Positions 1-6,484 of a DNA stretch of 41,848 nucleotides are shown here, in pieces. Position 1 is the stretch's first letter. The number at the start of each line of letters is the position of its first letter. Where the stretch lies: contig JAPLHB010000180.1 in the NCBI GenBank assembly GCA_026389845.1, positions 1 through 41,848 of the forward strand, read 5' to 3'. The position numbers were made by a program, and so were the translations under genes. The stretch comes from Chloroflexota bacterium (lineage in GTDB: Bacteria; Chloroflexota; Anaerolineae; CG2-30-64-16). The notes under the pieces were generated by a model, which did not search any database, was not told where the DNA came from, and was given only the letters and a program-made list of their open reading frames with translations.

Positions 1-75
1 ACAATCGAAAAGGGAACCACCTGAGCCAAGATCCGTTATCATGGGCGGACGAGACCTATGCTAACGGAGGAAAGG

Positions 76-1590
76 ATGATCAGCGTGGAAAACCGCGAGA
101 AGATCCGGCGGGCGTACTTCATCGAGAAGCAAACCCTGCGCCAGATTGCCCGAGAACTGCACGTGGCCCGCAAGACCGTGTGCAAGGCCATCGAATCGGC
201 TGAGGCTGAGACGTACACGCTCAACACACCACGTCCGGCGCCGATTCTGGGTGACTTCAAGCCGCGGATCGTTGAGCTGCTGGCCGAGAACGAGCACCTT
301 CCACCGAAGCAGCGCTACACCAGCCACAAGATCTACACTGAGATCGTCAGCGCTGGCTATCAGGGCGGGGAGTCCACGGTGCGCGGCTACATCGCCCAAC
401 AGCGCCGCGAGAAGAAGCGTCCGAAGGTCTACCTGCCGCTGGAGTTTGATCCAGGCAGCGATGCGCAGGCCGACTGGGGCGAGGCGGTGGCCGAGATCGC
501 CGATGCGCGTCTTACCGTCCAGGTGTTCTACATGCGCCTGTGCTACTCGCGGCGGCTGTTCATGATGGCCTTTCCGGCGCAGAAGCAAGAAGCCTTCTTC
601 GCGGGGCACGTGCAGGCCTTCCACTTCTTTCAGGGTGTGCCGCACCGCATCGCCTACGACAATCTCAAGGCCGCGGTGCAGCAGATCCTGGAGGGGCACA
701 CCCGGCAGGAGCAACTGGCCTTCACCGCTTTCCGTAGTCACTACCTGTTTGAGAGCCATTTCTGTACGCCAGGTCAGGGCCACGAGAAGGGGGGCGTCGA
801 GCATGGCGTGGGCTTTGGCCGCCGCAATTTCATGGTGCCGATCCCGAAGGTCGCCTCATTTGCGGAGTTGAACACCCTCCTCTTGGCTGAATGTCTGAAG
901 GATGACGCCCGGCAGGTGGACGGTCAACCGGCGCCCATCGGCGTCGCCTGGGCATTGGAGCGACCGGCGCTGTTGGGGCTGCCGGGCAAGGACTACCCCT
1001 GCTGTGTGACCAAGCCAGTTGCCCTCACGCCCTACAGCCAGGTCGAATTTGAGAGCAACCGCTACTCAGTGCCAACGGACAGGGGCCATCCGCATCTGGT
1101 GCTCAAGGCGTATCCCTTCCGGGTGGACATCCTATACCTGGCAGACGTCATCGCCAGTCATGGGCGCTGCTACGGCCACGAGCAAGATGTCTTCAATCCG
1201 CTGCACTATCTGCCGCTATTGGAGCAGCGTCCTGGTGCGTTCGAGCATGCCAAGCCGCTGCGGCGCTGGCGGGAGACCTGGCCGCCCGCCTACGAGCGTT
1301 TGTTAGCGCAGTTGCAGCGCGAGCAGGCCAGTAGCAGCAGTGTGCGGGAGTTCGTGAAGATTCTCAAACTGCATGAAACGTACTCGGCCAGCCTGATCGA
1401 GCAGGCCGTGAGTCAAGCGCTGACCTACGGCTGCATCCATGCGGACGGCGTGGAGTTGTGTCTGCGGCAGTTGCTGCAGCCCGAGACGACCCGCACCGTG
1501 CTGGACGTGAGCGGGAACGCCCGTCTGGTCAGCCACATCGAGCCGCCCGATCTGCGGCGCTACGAGCAGCTCCTGGGTATGGGGAGGTGA
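76..1590 (+). CDS. istA: IS21 family transposase IstA
   Basis: This is the DDE transposase that cuts and joins the IS21 ends, working with the IstB ATPase encoded next to it. The N-terminus has a helix-turn-helix (REKIRRAYF..TLRQIARELHVARKTVCKAI). The RNase H-like core starts at the QADWGEA Asp, continues with the second Asp in YDNLKAAV and reaches the Glu of HEKGGVEHG. A C-terminal beta-barrel region follows (YSVPTDR..). At about 504 residues it is full length for the family. I chose ATG 76 because GGAGG at 66 to 70 is ideally spaced; an in-frame ATG at 58 has no such site. No frameshift is visible, so the element may still be active. Confidence 0.93.
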   Translation: MISVENREKIRRAYFIEKQTLRQIARELHVARKTVCKAIESAEAETYTLNTPRPAPILGDFKPRIVELLAENEHLPPKQRYTSHKIYTEIVSAGYQGGESTVRGYIAQQRREKKRPKVYLPLEFDPGSDAQADWGEAVAEIADARLTVQVFYMRLCYSRRLFMMAFPAQKQEAFFAGHVQAFHFFQGVPHRIAYDNLKAAVQQILEGHTRQEQLAFTAFRSHYLFESHFCTPGQGHEKGGVEHGVGFGRRNFMVPIPKVASFAELNTLLLAECLKDDARQVDGQPAPIGVAWALERPALLGLPGKDYPCCVTKPVALTPYSQVEFESNRYSVPTDRGHPHLVLKAYPFRVDILYLADVIASHGRCYGHEQDVFNPLHYLPLLEQRPGAFEHAKPLRRWRETWPPAYERLLAQLQREQASSSSVREFVKILKLHETYSASLIEQAVSQALTYGCIHADGVELCLRQLLQPETTRTVLDVSGNARLVSHIEPPDLRRYEQLLGMGR

Positions 1591-1592
1591 GC

Positions 1593-2357
1593 GTGGATGC
1601 CAACCTGCTGTTGGAAAGCTACCTGAAAGGGCTGCACCTGCCGGCTTTCCTGCGCAACTACCGCAAGTTTGCAGAGGATGCGGCTCAGGCTAACCTGGGC
1701 TACGACCGCTACCTGCTCTCGCTGGCCGAGCAGGAGGTCGCACAACGTGAGAAAAACCGCCAAGCGCGGTTAGTGAAGGCCGCGCGCTTTCCGGTTCTGA
1801 AGGAGTTGGCCGATTTCGACTTCACCTGTGTCCCCAGCCTAAGCAAGCAGCAGGTGCTGGAACTGGCCCAGGGGAGCTACATCCGCCAGGCGGAACCTAT
1901 CTTGCTGGTGGGCAATCCAGGTTTGGGAAAAACGCATGTTGCGACGGGCTTGGCCTTGGTTGGGTGCTGTCAGGGCTTCCGGGTGCGTTTCTACAACGCG
2001 GCAGCGCTCGTCAATGACCTGCTGCAGGCGGAAGCTGAGCATCGCGTGCCCAAGCTGCTCAATGCGGCACTCAAACAGCACTTGATCGTACTGGACGAAC
2101 TGGGCTTCATCCCTTTCTCGTCCACCGGGGCGCATCTCATCTTCCAGTTCTGCTCGGCACTGTACCAACGCGTCGCACTGATCATCACAACAAATCTGCG
2201 CTTTGCCGACTGGACCCAGGTCTTCGGCGATGAACGCCTGACTGCGGCCCTGCTGGATCGGTTGACCCACAAAGCGCACATCTTGGAGTTTACCGGTGCA
2301 GAGTCCTATCGCTTCAAGGAGCGCATGCAGCGTGAGGCCCGCACTGACACCCGGTAG
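1593..2357 (+). CDS. istB: IS21 helper AAA+ ATPase IstB
   Basis: IstB is a DnaC/DnaA-like AAA+ ATPase that assembles on target DNA and stimulates IstA. The sequence shows Walker A GNPGLGKTH, Walker B LIVLDELGF, a sensor-like TTN in IITTNLRF, and the arginine-rich end LLDRLTHKAHILEF. The reading frame is open further upstream inside istA. The real start is probably GTG 1593, which has GGGGAGG 5 nt before it. GTG 1587, overlapping the istA stop by 4 nt, is the alternative. The length of about 254 residues is normal. Translational coupling to istA is likely because the two genes abut. Confidence 0.92.
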   Translation: MDANLLLESYLKGLHLPAFLRNYRKFAEDAAQANLGYDRYLLSLAEQEVAQREKNRQARLVKAARFPVLKELADFDFTCVPSLSKQQVLELAQGSYIRQAEPILLVGNPGLGKTHVATGLALVGCCQGFRVRFYNAAALVNDLLQAEAEHRVPKLLNAALKQHLIVLDELGFIPFSSTGAHLIFQFCSALYQRVALIITTNLRFADWTQVFGDERLTAALLDRLTHKAHILEFTGAESYRFKERMQREARTDTR

Positions 2358-2428
2358 GGCTGTGGATAAGTGGACAACTCTCCGCTCCGCTACGGCGTCG
2401 CTCCGAGTTGCCCACTTACCCACAGCCC
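2357..2428 (+). terminator. Long hairpin after istB (terminator-like)
   Basis: A 24-nt arm at 2357 to 2380 pairs with 2405 to 2428 with two mismatches and a 24-nt loop. It begins at the last base of the istB stop codon. No T-run follows, so rho-independent termination is not certain. The left arm contains TGTGGATAA, the complement of the consensus DnaA box TTATCCACA. The right arm has the near-match TTACCCACA. Confidence 0.6.
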
Positions 2429-2450
2429 CTGCTCCTACGGCTACGACCGA

Positions 2451-2562
2451 GTGGTTCCCTTTTCGACCGTCAACTGGTTCCCTTTTCAGTTGTCAAAGTG
2501 CAGGCCGGAGGGCCAAAGTGGTTCCCTTTTCGACCGTCAACTGGTTCCCTTTTCGCTTGACA
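2451..2562 (+). repeat. Reiterated right-end repeats of the IS21 element
   Basis: Four copies of [GC]TGGTTCCCTTTTC start at about 2451, 2474, 2518 and 2541. The block GTGGTTCCCTTTTCGACCGT followed by CAACTGG recurs as a unit at 2451 and 2518. The inverted counterpart is at 1 to 20 (18 of 20 bases match). These are presumably IstA binding sites. Confidence 0.8.
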
Positions 2563-2641
2563 AAAACACCCGACCAGCCCCCACAGAATCACCATCGCGG
2601 TCTTCCCGTTACTCATCGCCTGTTCCGCTGTTCCAGGCATC

Positions 2642-3093
2642 GTCAGCCTCCTGGTTCAAGTCCCATTACCCAACTCGGCCGGCCTTCGGCCGCGTCCCGG
2701 CCTTGCGCCGGGTCGGGCGTCCCGCTTCGGCTACCGCCGCCGCCGCTTTCACCGGGCTCCTGGACTGGTCCCGAGGGCTTTACCGCTTCTTGGCTGCCTA
2801 CAGCGACCGTCTGACGCCTGACGCCCCGGCGGCACGCCCCACCAAACGCCTGGCCGTCATCCAGCACGCTTGGCTACGCCAGACGCGGCTGGGCCAAAGG
2901 TCAGCACTTCGCCCAGGAGCAAGGCTTGGTGCCAGGGACCGGGCGCGGTTGGGTCGACGCCGGTCTAATCCAACCCCAGGCTGGAACAGATTGCTGCTTC
3001 GAACGGCGCCGCCAGGAAGAACTAGCGGCTGAACTCCTGGCCTACTTCCATCTCAAAGATACTGAGACTGCCCTCAAATCGTCTCAAAGATAA
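2642..3093 (+). pseudogene. Possible decayed gene, no family recognised
   Basis: There is no intact gene between the IS21 end and the next element, but two adjacent reading frames look protein-like and may be one frameshifted gene. The first frame gives LLDWSRGLYRFLAAYSDRL and then RLAVIQHAWLRQTR up to about 2890. The frame opening at 2815 then reads WAKGQHFAQEQGLVPGTG and ends AAELLAYFHLKDTE, with a TAA stop at 3091 to 3093. Neither frame has a convincing start or RBS. The last codons overlap the first two TCTCA-type sites. This could be a fragment cut by element insertion, or chance. Confidence 0.22.
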
Positions 3094-3099
3094 TGAGAC
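3051..3099 (+). repeat. Left pair of TCTCA-N7-TGAGA sites
   Basis: Two 17-bp dyads lie at 3051 to 3067 (TCTCAAAGATACTGAGA) and 3082 to 3098 (TCTCAAAGATAATGAGA), 31 nt apart. They face the right pair at 3520 to 3559 in opposite orientation. See the matching entry for the right pair. Confidence 0.85.
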
Positions 3100-3247
3100 C
3101 AGCCTCACCAGATCGCCGGTCAAGTCCAGACGTATCTTCTCGCTAACTCGGAGTAAAGCCAGAAGCAGGCGGTAGCGCATTACAACCGGTAGTATGGTTG
3201 ATGGCAAAATGCCCGCATGTAGTAGCAAGAATCGGTTTATCGTCAAC

Positions 3248-3472
3248 TACCCTAATTCGGGGTTTGCATAACTCGATGCTCTGATTTGAGTTTTCACGAA
3301 AAACATCGTCTTTATGGCAACTCAGGCGTGCTTGTTCGTCAATTTCGTAGCCAAAGCTCGGCTTTACAGCGCCAAACTCTGGTGTGAAACTACGTTTCGG
3401 GCGAGAACCAAACGAATACAAGCCTGAAAACGAGCCCTGAAGCCAGCGAAAAGGAAACCCCGAATTAGGGTA
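3248..3472. repeat. 225-bp segment bounded by 18-bp perfect inverted repeats
   Basis: TACCCTAATTCGGGGTTT at 3248 to 3265 is exactly complementary to 3455 to 3472. The interior is A+T-richer than its surroundings and has no convincing gene. The one reading frame across it (complement 3143 to 3421) has no recognisable motif. It resembles a miniature inverted-repeat element nested within the TCTCA-site pairs. I found no clear target duplication. Confidence 0.6.
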
Positions 3473-3519
3473 ACTGTCTCCCTGATAATGAAGAAGGTAC
3501 GTCCGGGCAAATAGGCTGG

Positions 3520-3559
3520 TCTCACTATCTTTGAGACGTCAGTCTCATTATCTTTGAGA
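3520..3559 (+). repeat. Right pair of TCTCA-N7-TGAGA sites
   Basis: The sites are TCTCACTATCTTTGAGA at 3520 to 3536 and TCTCATTATCTTTGAGA at 3543 to 3559, 23 nt apart. The second, extended by one base to 3542, is the exact 18-bp complement of 3082 to 3099. The pair ends 17 nt before the -35 box of the tyrosine recombinase gene. It could act as transposon ends, recombinase arm sites or operators. Confidence 0.85.
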
Positions 3560-3576
3560 TCCTACAGCCTCCCGTG

Positions 3577-3605
3577 TTGACGTGGGGGGTGTTCCGGGGT
3601 AAAAT
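3577..3605 (+). promoter_or_regulatory. Sigma-70-like promoter of the tyrosine recombinase
   Basis: TTGACG (3577 to 3582) and TAAAAT (3600 to 3605) are separated by 17 nt. The location 30 to 50 nt before ATG 3637 rules out the earlier in-frame start at 3574, which lies in the promoter. Confidence 0.65.
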
Positions 3606-3620
3606 AGTTTCTGACTATTT
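3602..3620. promoter_or_regulatory. Operator-like dyad over the recombinase promoter
   Basis: AAATAGT at 3602 to 3608 and ACTATTT at 3614 to 3620 form a perfect 7-bp dyad with a 5-nt centre, overlapping the -10 box and probable start of transcription. It could bind a repressor. It could also be a tyrosine-recombinase core site, since such cores are short inverted arms around a small spacer. Confidence 0.5.
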
Positions 3621-3636
3621 AGGGAAGTCGGCAGCT

Positions 3637-4695
3637 ATGGCCCAGGAGCCCCCACCCATGAGTCTCGACGAAAACGCCCTAACCTCGACCGACGCCCCCG
3701 CCGCCTTGGCCCGCGCCGGCCAGGTGGCCAACGCCGCGGCGGCCGCCGGCTGCTTCACGGACTACCGCGAACGCAAGGCGCCCAACACGCTCCGGCGCCA
3801 GGCGACCGAACTGGCCCGGTTCGCGGACTTTCTGGCCGCGGCCGCGATCCCGGCCGCGCCCACGGGCCACGCGCTGGCCCACGATCCGCCGGCCTGGCGC
3901 GGCGTGACCTGGGGCCTGGTCGCGGCCTTTGTCCGCTGGCTTCTGGGGCAGGGCTACGCCGTAGGCACAGTCAACCTAGCCTTGTCAACCGTCAAGACGT
4001 ATGCGGGTTTGGCGGCTAGCGCGGGCGTCCTGGACCCTGGCGAGTTGGTCTTACTGCGCGCCGTGCGCGGCTACGGACATACGGAGGGCCAGCGGGTCGA
4101 CGCGGGCCGGCCCGTGACGCGCACGGGCGCCAAAAAAGCCCAGGCGGTCCCCGTGACCCCGAGTCAAGCAGCCGCGCTCAAACGGCAACCCGCCACGGCG
4201 CAAGGACGCCGGGATGCGCTGCTGATCTGCCTGCTCTTGGATCATGGGTTACGCGTAGGGGAACTGGCGCGGCTGACCGTGGCCGACTTTGACCTGGCCG
4301 CGGGGGAACTGCGCTTTTACCGCCCGAAAGTGGCTAAGACGCAAACCCACAGGCTGACGCCGGATACCCTGCGCGCGCTGCGCGCCTACATCGACGCCGG
4401 CGACGCGCCCGCCATGGGCCCCCTGTTACGGGCCTCCCGGAAGGGCGGGGCATTGACCAACGCCGGCCTGACCGCGCGGGCGATCACGGGCCGCGTGCGT
4501 GACCTGGGCGCGGTCGGCGGCCTGGCTGGGTTATCGGCGCATGACCTGCGGCACGCCTGGGCCACGCGGGCCGCCCGCAACGGGACCCCGGTCGACCGCC
4601 TGCAGGACGCCGGCGGCTGGGCCTCCCCGGCCATGCCCTTGCGCTATGTGGCGGCGGCGCAGATTGCCAACGAGGGTGTGCGGTTGGATGCCTGA
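3637..4695 (+). CDS. Tyrosine recombinase (phage integrase family)
   Basis: This enzyme does site-specific DNA strand exchange through a phosphotyrosine intermediate. Counting from ATG 3637, the catalytic set is R206 (HGLRVGEL), a Lys in the PKVAKTQTHR beta-hairpin, H302 and R305 (HDLRHAWATR), W328 (GGWASP) and nucleophile Y337 (MPLRYVAA). The N-terminal part (about 30 to 140) is a SAM-like core-binding domain (TLRRQATELARFADFL). At 352 residues it is normal for a XerC/integrase-type protein. ATG 3658 is an alternative start. It is unusually alanine-rich and G+C-rich compared with the A+T-richer sequence just upstream. It stands alone with no excisionase. Its promoter is flanked by dyad sites, suggesting autoregulation, which is inference. 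Confidence 0.9.
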   Translation: MAQEPPPMSLDENALTSTDAPAALARAGQVANAAAAAGCFTDYRERKAPNTLRRQATELARFADFLAAAAIPAAPTGHALAHDPPAWRGVTWGLVAAFVRWLLGQGYAVGTVNLALSTVKTYAGLAASAGVLDPGELVLLRAVRGYGHTEGQRVDAGRPVTRTGAKKAQAVPVTPSQAAALKRQPATAQGRRDALLICLLLDHGLRVGELARLTVADFDLAAGELRFYRPKVAKTQTHRLTPDTLRALRAYIDAGDAPAMGPLLRASRKGGALTNAGLTARAITGRVRDLGAVGGLAGLSAHDLRHAWATRAARNGTPVDRLQDAGGWASPAMPLRYVAAAQIANEGVRLDA

Positions 4696-4757
4696 ACCGG
4701 CGGCCCCTGGGGGGCCTCACCGACTGCCCCCGGCCTGGTTTGGTTGTCAACGTGCAG

Positions 4758-4847
4758 GTGGCCCGCTTTCCGGTGATCGCGCTGGCCCTTTTTTCGGTGA
4801 TACACACCTACCGTCATATCGGCCCAGTGGCCCTCTGTTCGGTTATC
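4758..4847 (+). repeat. IS21-like reiterated end without its transposase
   Basis: Three imperfect copies of [GC]TGGCCC-n-TTnCGGTnAT start at 4758, 4782 and 4827. They have the same architecture as the right end of the IS21 element at 2451 to 2562 but a different sequence. No istAB belongs to it here, so it looks like a solo end. Copy 3 lies inside the last codons of the minus-strand ATPase gene. Confidence 0.55.
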
Positions 4848-6250
4848 GAAAACAAGGGATTTACGCTCGTCACATCGTCGGGCGTAAACAGGTGTATGCT
4901 CTCCTCGCCCAGCCCTGCGCTTTCTACCTGGCCTAAGTTCCTGGCGAAGAAGGCGTAATGGGCATCCCAGCGGGCCGTGTCGCCCCGCAGCCAGAGCAGG
5001 CCCTTCTCCATCAGCGCGTGTAGATCCACGGTCGTAACCGGTGTATTGCGCCAGCGCGCCTCGCCAAAGATCACGCGGTGGTCGGCGCGGTTCACGCCGA
5101 CCACATCGATCTGCGCGCCGCGCGCCCACCATGACCCCACCTCCTGCACCGGGAAGGGAATCTGGCCGCGGCCGGAGGCCGCCAACAAGTGCTGGCGCGC
5201 AAGGGTCTCCCACACCGGCGCCACGATGTACGGCAGGTTGTTGCGGATTTCGCTCAACGTCTCGGCCTGGCGTTGATTGATTTCCAGCAGCGCCCGGTGC
5301 GGTGCGGCCCAACGATGCCAGAAGCGCAGGAAGGGATCCAGGATGTGGTACGTGCCCAGCCGGCCCTCGTCGCGCACCCGGTTCAGCGGCAGGCGGTGCT
5401 CGACCAGGCCATTCGTCACCAAGTCGTTCAGATAGTGTTGGGCCGACGCCAACGTCAGGTTGGCGGCCGCGGCGATCTCCTGGCGGTGGTGGTTGCCGGC
5501 TGCCAGCGCGCCCAAGACGCGGCTGAAGGTATCCACCTCACCCTTGAGCTCCTCGTGGAGCAACAGGCGCACTTCGCTGAACAGGCTGCCAGCCGGATCG
5601 AGGATCTCCCGCTCGATATTGCGCATCAGGGAGAGCTGCGGGTCAAAGGCCATTAGGTTGCGCGGCATGCCGCCCAGCACGGCGTAGGTCTCGATCAGCC
5701 GTTCGGCGTCGCAGCCAGGGAAAAAGGCCCGCAGATCGGACGGCTGGAGGGGCAATAGCTCGTAGGCCCAGGTGTGGCGCCGGTAGAGCGGCGCGGCGCC
5801 ATCCAGGATCTCACGCCGCACCACGCTGTAGGTGGAGCCGGTCAGGCAGAGGAACAGTCCCGTGTGCTGCAGCACGGTATCCCAAGCGCGCTGGAGCAGC
5901 GTCGAGAACCCCGACACCGCATCGGCCAGATAGGGGTATTCGTCGATCACCACCACGAAACGTCGCTCGCGCGCCAACTCCGCCAGGGCCAACAAGGCGC
6001 TGTCCCAGTCGGCAAAGGCCCGCTCAGGCTGGCCCAGCGCGACCGCCAGTTGCTGCCCGAACTCATGCAGCAACGCCTGGCTCGGCAGGCGCGCTGCGAA
6101 AAAGTACAGATGCGGCTTCTCGCGACACCATTCGTAGATCAGGCTGCTCTTGCCCACCCGCCGCCGGCCGTAGAGGACGGCGAATTCCGCCCCCGGGCGC
6201 GCATAGCGGCGCTCCAGATAGCCCAGCTCGCGTTGGCGATTGTGAAACAT
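4814..6250 (-). CDS. AAA family ATPase with DUF234-like C-terminal domain
   Basis: This belongs to the archaeal-type AAA ATPase/DUF234 family, whose cellular role is poorly defined; a nucleic-acid or defence role has been suggested for relatives. Walker A GRRRVGKSS is at residues 28 to 36, Walker B FVVVIDEYPYL near 100 and a sensor-like LCLTGSTYS near 137. A winged-helix region follows (IAAAANLTLASAQHYLNDLVTNGLVEH is its span). The C-terminus has a PD-(D/E)xK-like pattern, AQIDVVGVNR..VIFGEARW. ATG 6250 has GGAGGGG just upstream. The last residues (ITEQRATGPI) are encoded by an IS21-like end repeat, so the native C-terminus may have been replaced when that element arrived. It sits alone in a mobile region and is probably cargo. 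Confidence 0.85.
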   Translation of the reverse strand: MFHNRQRELGYLERRYARPGAEFAVLYGRRRVGKSSLIYEWCREKPHLYFFAARLPSQALLHEFGQQLAVALGQPERAFADWDSALLALAELARERRFVVVIDEYPYLADAVSGFSTLLQRAWDTVLQHTGLFLCLTGSTYSVVRREILDGAAPLYRRHTWAYELLPLQPSDLRAFFPGCDAERLIETYAVLGGMPRNLMAFDPQLSLMRNIEREILDPAGSLFSEVRLLLHEELKGEVDTFSRVLGALAAGNHHRQEIAAAANLTLASAQHYLNDLVTNGLVEHRLPLNRVRDEGRLGTYHILDPFLRFWHRWAAPHRALLEINQRQAETLSEIRNNLPYIVAPVWETLARQHLLAASGRGQIPFPVQEVGSWWARGAQIDVVGVNRADHRVIFGEARWRNTPVTTVDLHALMEKGLLWLRGDTARWDAHYAFFARNLGQVESAGLGEESIHLFTPDDVTSVNPLFSITEQRATGPI

Positions 6251-6268
6251 AGCCCCTCCATCAGACCG

Positions 6269-6283
6269 TATCTTACTGAGATA
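6269..6283. promoter_or_regulatory. Operator-like dyad at the ATPase promoter
   Basis: TATCT-tactg-AGATA is a dyad with 5-bp arms, flanked by AGAC and GTCT at 6263 and 6284. It lies just downstream of the predicted start of transcription of the ATPase gene, where a repressor would block it. Confidence 0.35.
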
Positions 6284-6292
6284 GTCTGTGAA

Positions 6293-6321
6293 AGTATACC
6301 ATCCCAGGATTCTTCTGTCAA
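6293..6321 (-). promoter_or_regulatory. Strong sigma-70-like promoter of the ATPase gene
   Basis: On the minus strand, TTGACA (complement of 6316 to 6321) is followed after 17 nt by TATACT (complement of 6293 to 6298). The latter is preceded by TGG, an extended -10. It directs transcription into the gene starting at 6250. Confidence 0.7.
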
Positions 6322-6367
6322 TCCTACCAGGAGGCTACGCATTCAGGCACCCACGCAACGCGAGATA

Positions 6368-6396
6368 TAGTCAGACCAGCTCTAATGTGCTATAAT
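6368..6396 (+). promoter_or_regulatory. Promoter of the serine integrase
   Basis: A perfect TATAAT at 6391 to 6396 is preceded by TGC, making an extended -10. The -35 candidate TAGTCA at 6368 to 6373 is weak but correctly spaced at 17 nt. It lies about 90 nt before ATG 6485. Confidence 0.55.
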
Positions 6397-6484
6397 GCGG
6401 CTCGCCGCCTGACGCCCTGCCCATCACGCTGGCTGCATGGTGGACAGGGGTTAGCCGACTAGCCGAATAAGGAAGGAAGCCACC

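Larger units (their letters stand above)
1..2562 (+). mobile_element. IS21-family insertion sequence (left tip cut by window edge)
   Basis: The element carries the istA/istB gene pair typical of IS21 and has reiterated terminal repeats. The motif TGGTTCCCTTTTC occurs four times on the right, starting near 2451, 2474, 2518 and 2541 in two pairs spaced 23 nt. Its inverted form sits at positions 6 to 20, where 15 bases are the perfect complement of 2451 to 2465. The right end probably lies at the TTGACA near 2557 to 2562. The outermost left repeat is missing because the window starts inside the element. Multiple repeats at each end are a known IS21 feature. The exact boundaries are inferred. Confidence 0.85.

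Noticed and set aside
39..804. Minus-strand open frames opposite istA
   Set aside because: They are shadows of the transposase gene: no RBS, no family resemblance, and istA is clearly the coding strand.
3143..3421. 92-residue minus-strand frame inside the inverted-repeat segment
   Set aside because: It crosses the 18-bp repeat, has no RBS that I can see and no recognisable motif, so I treat it as non-coding.
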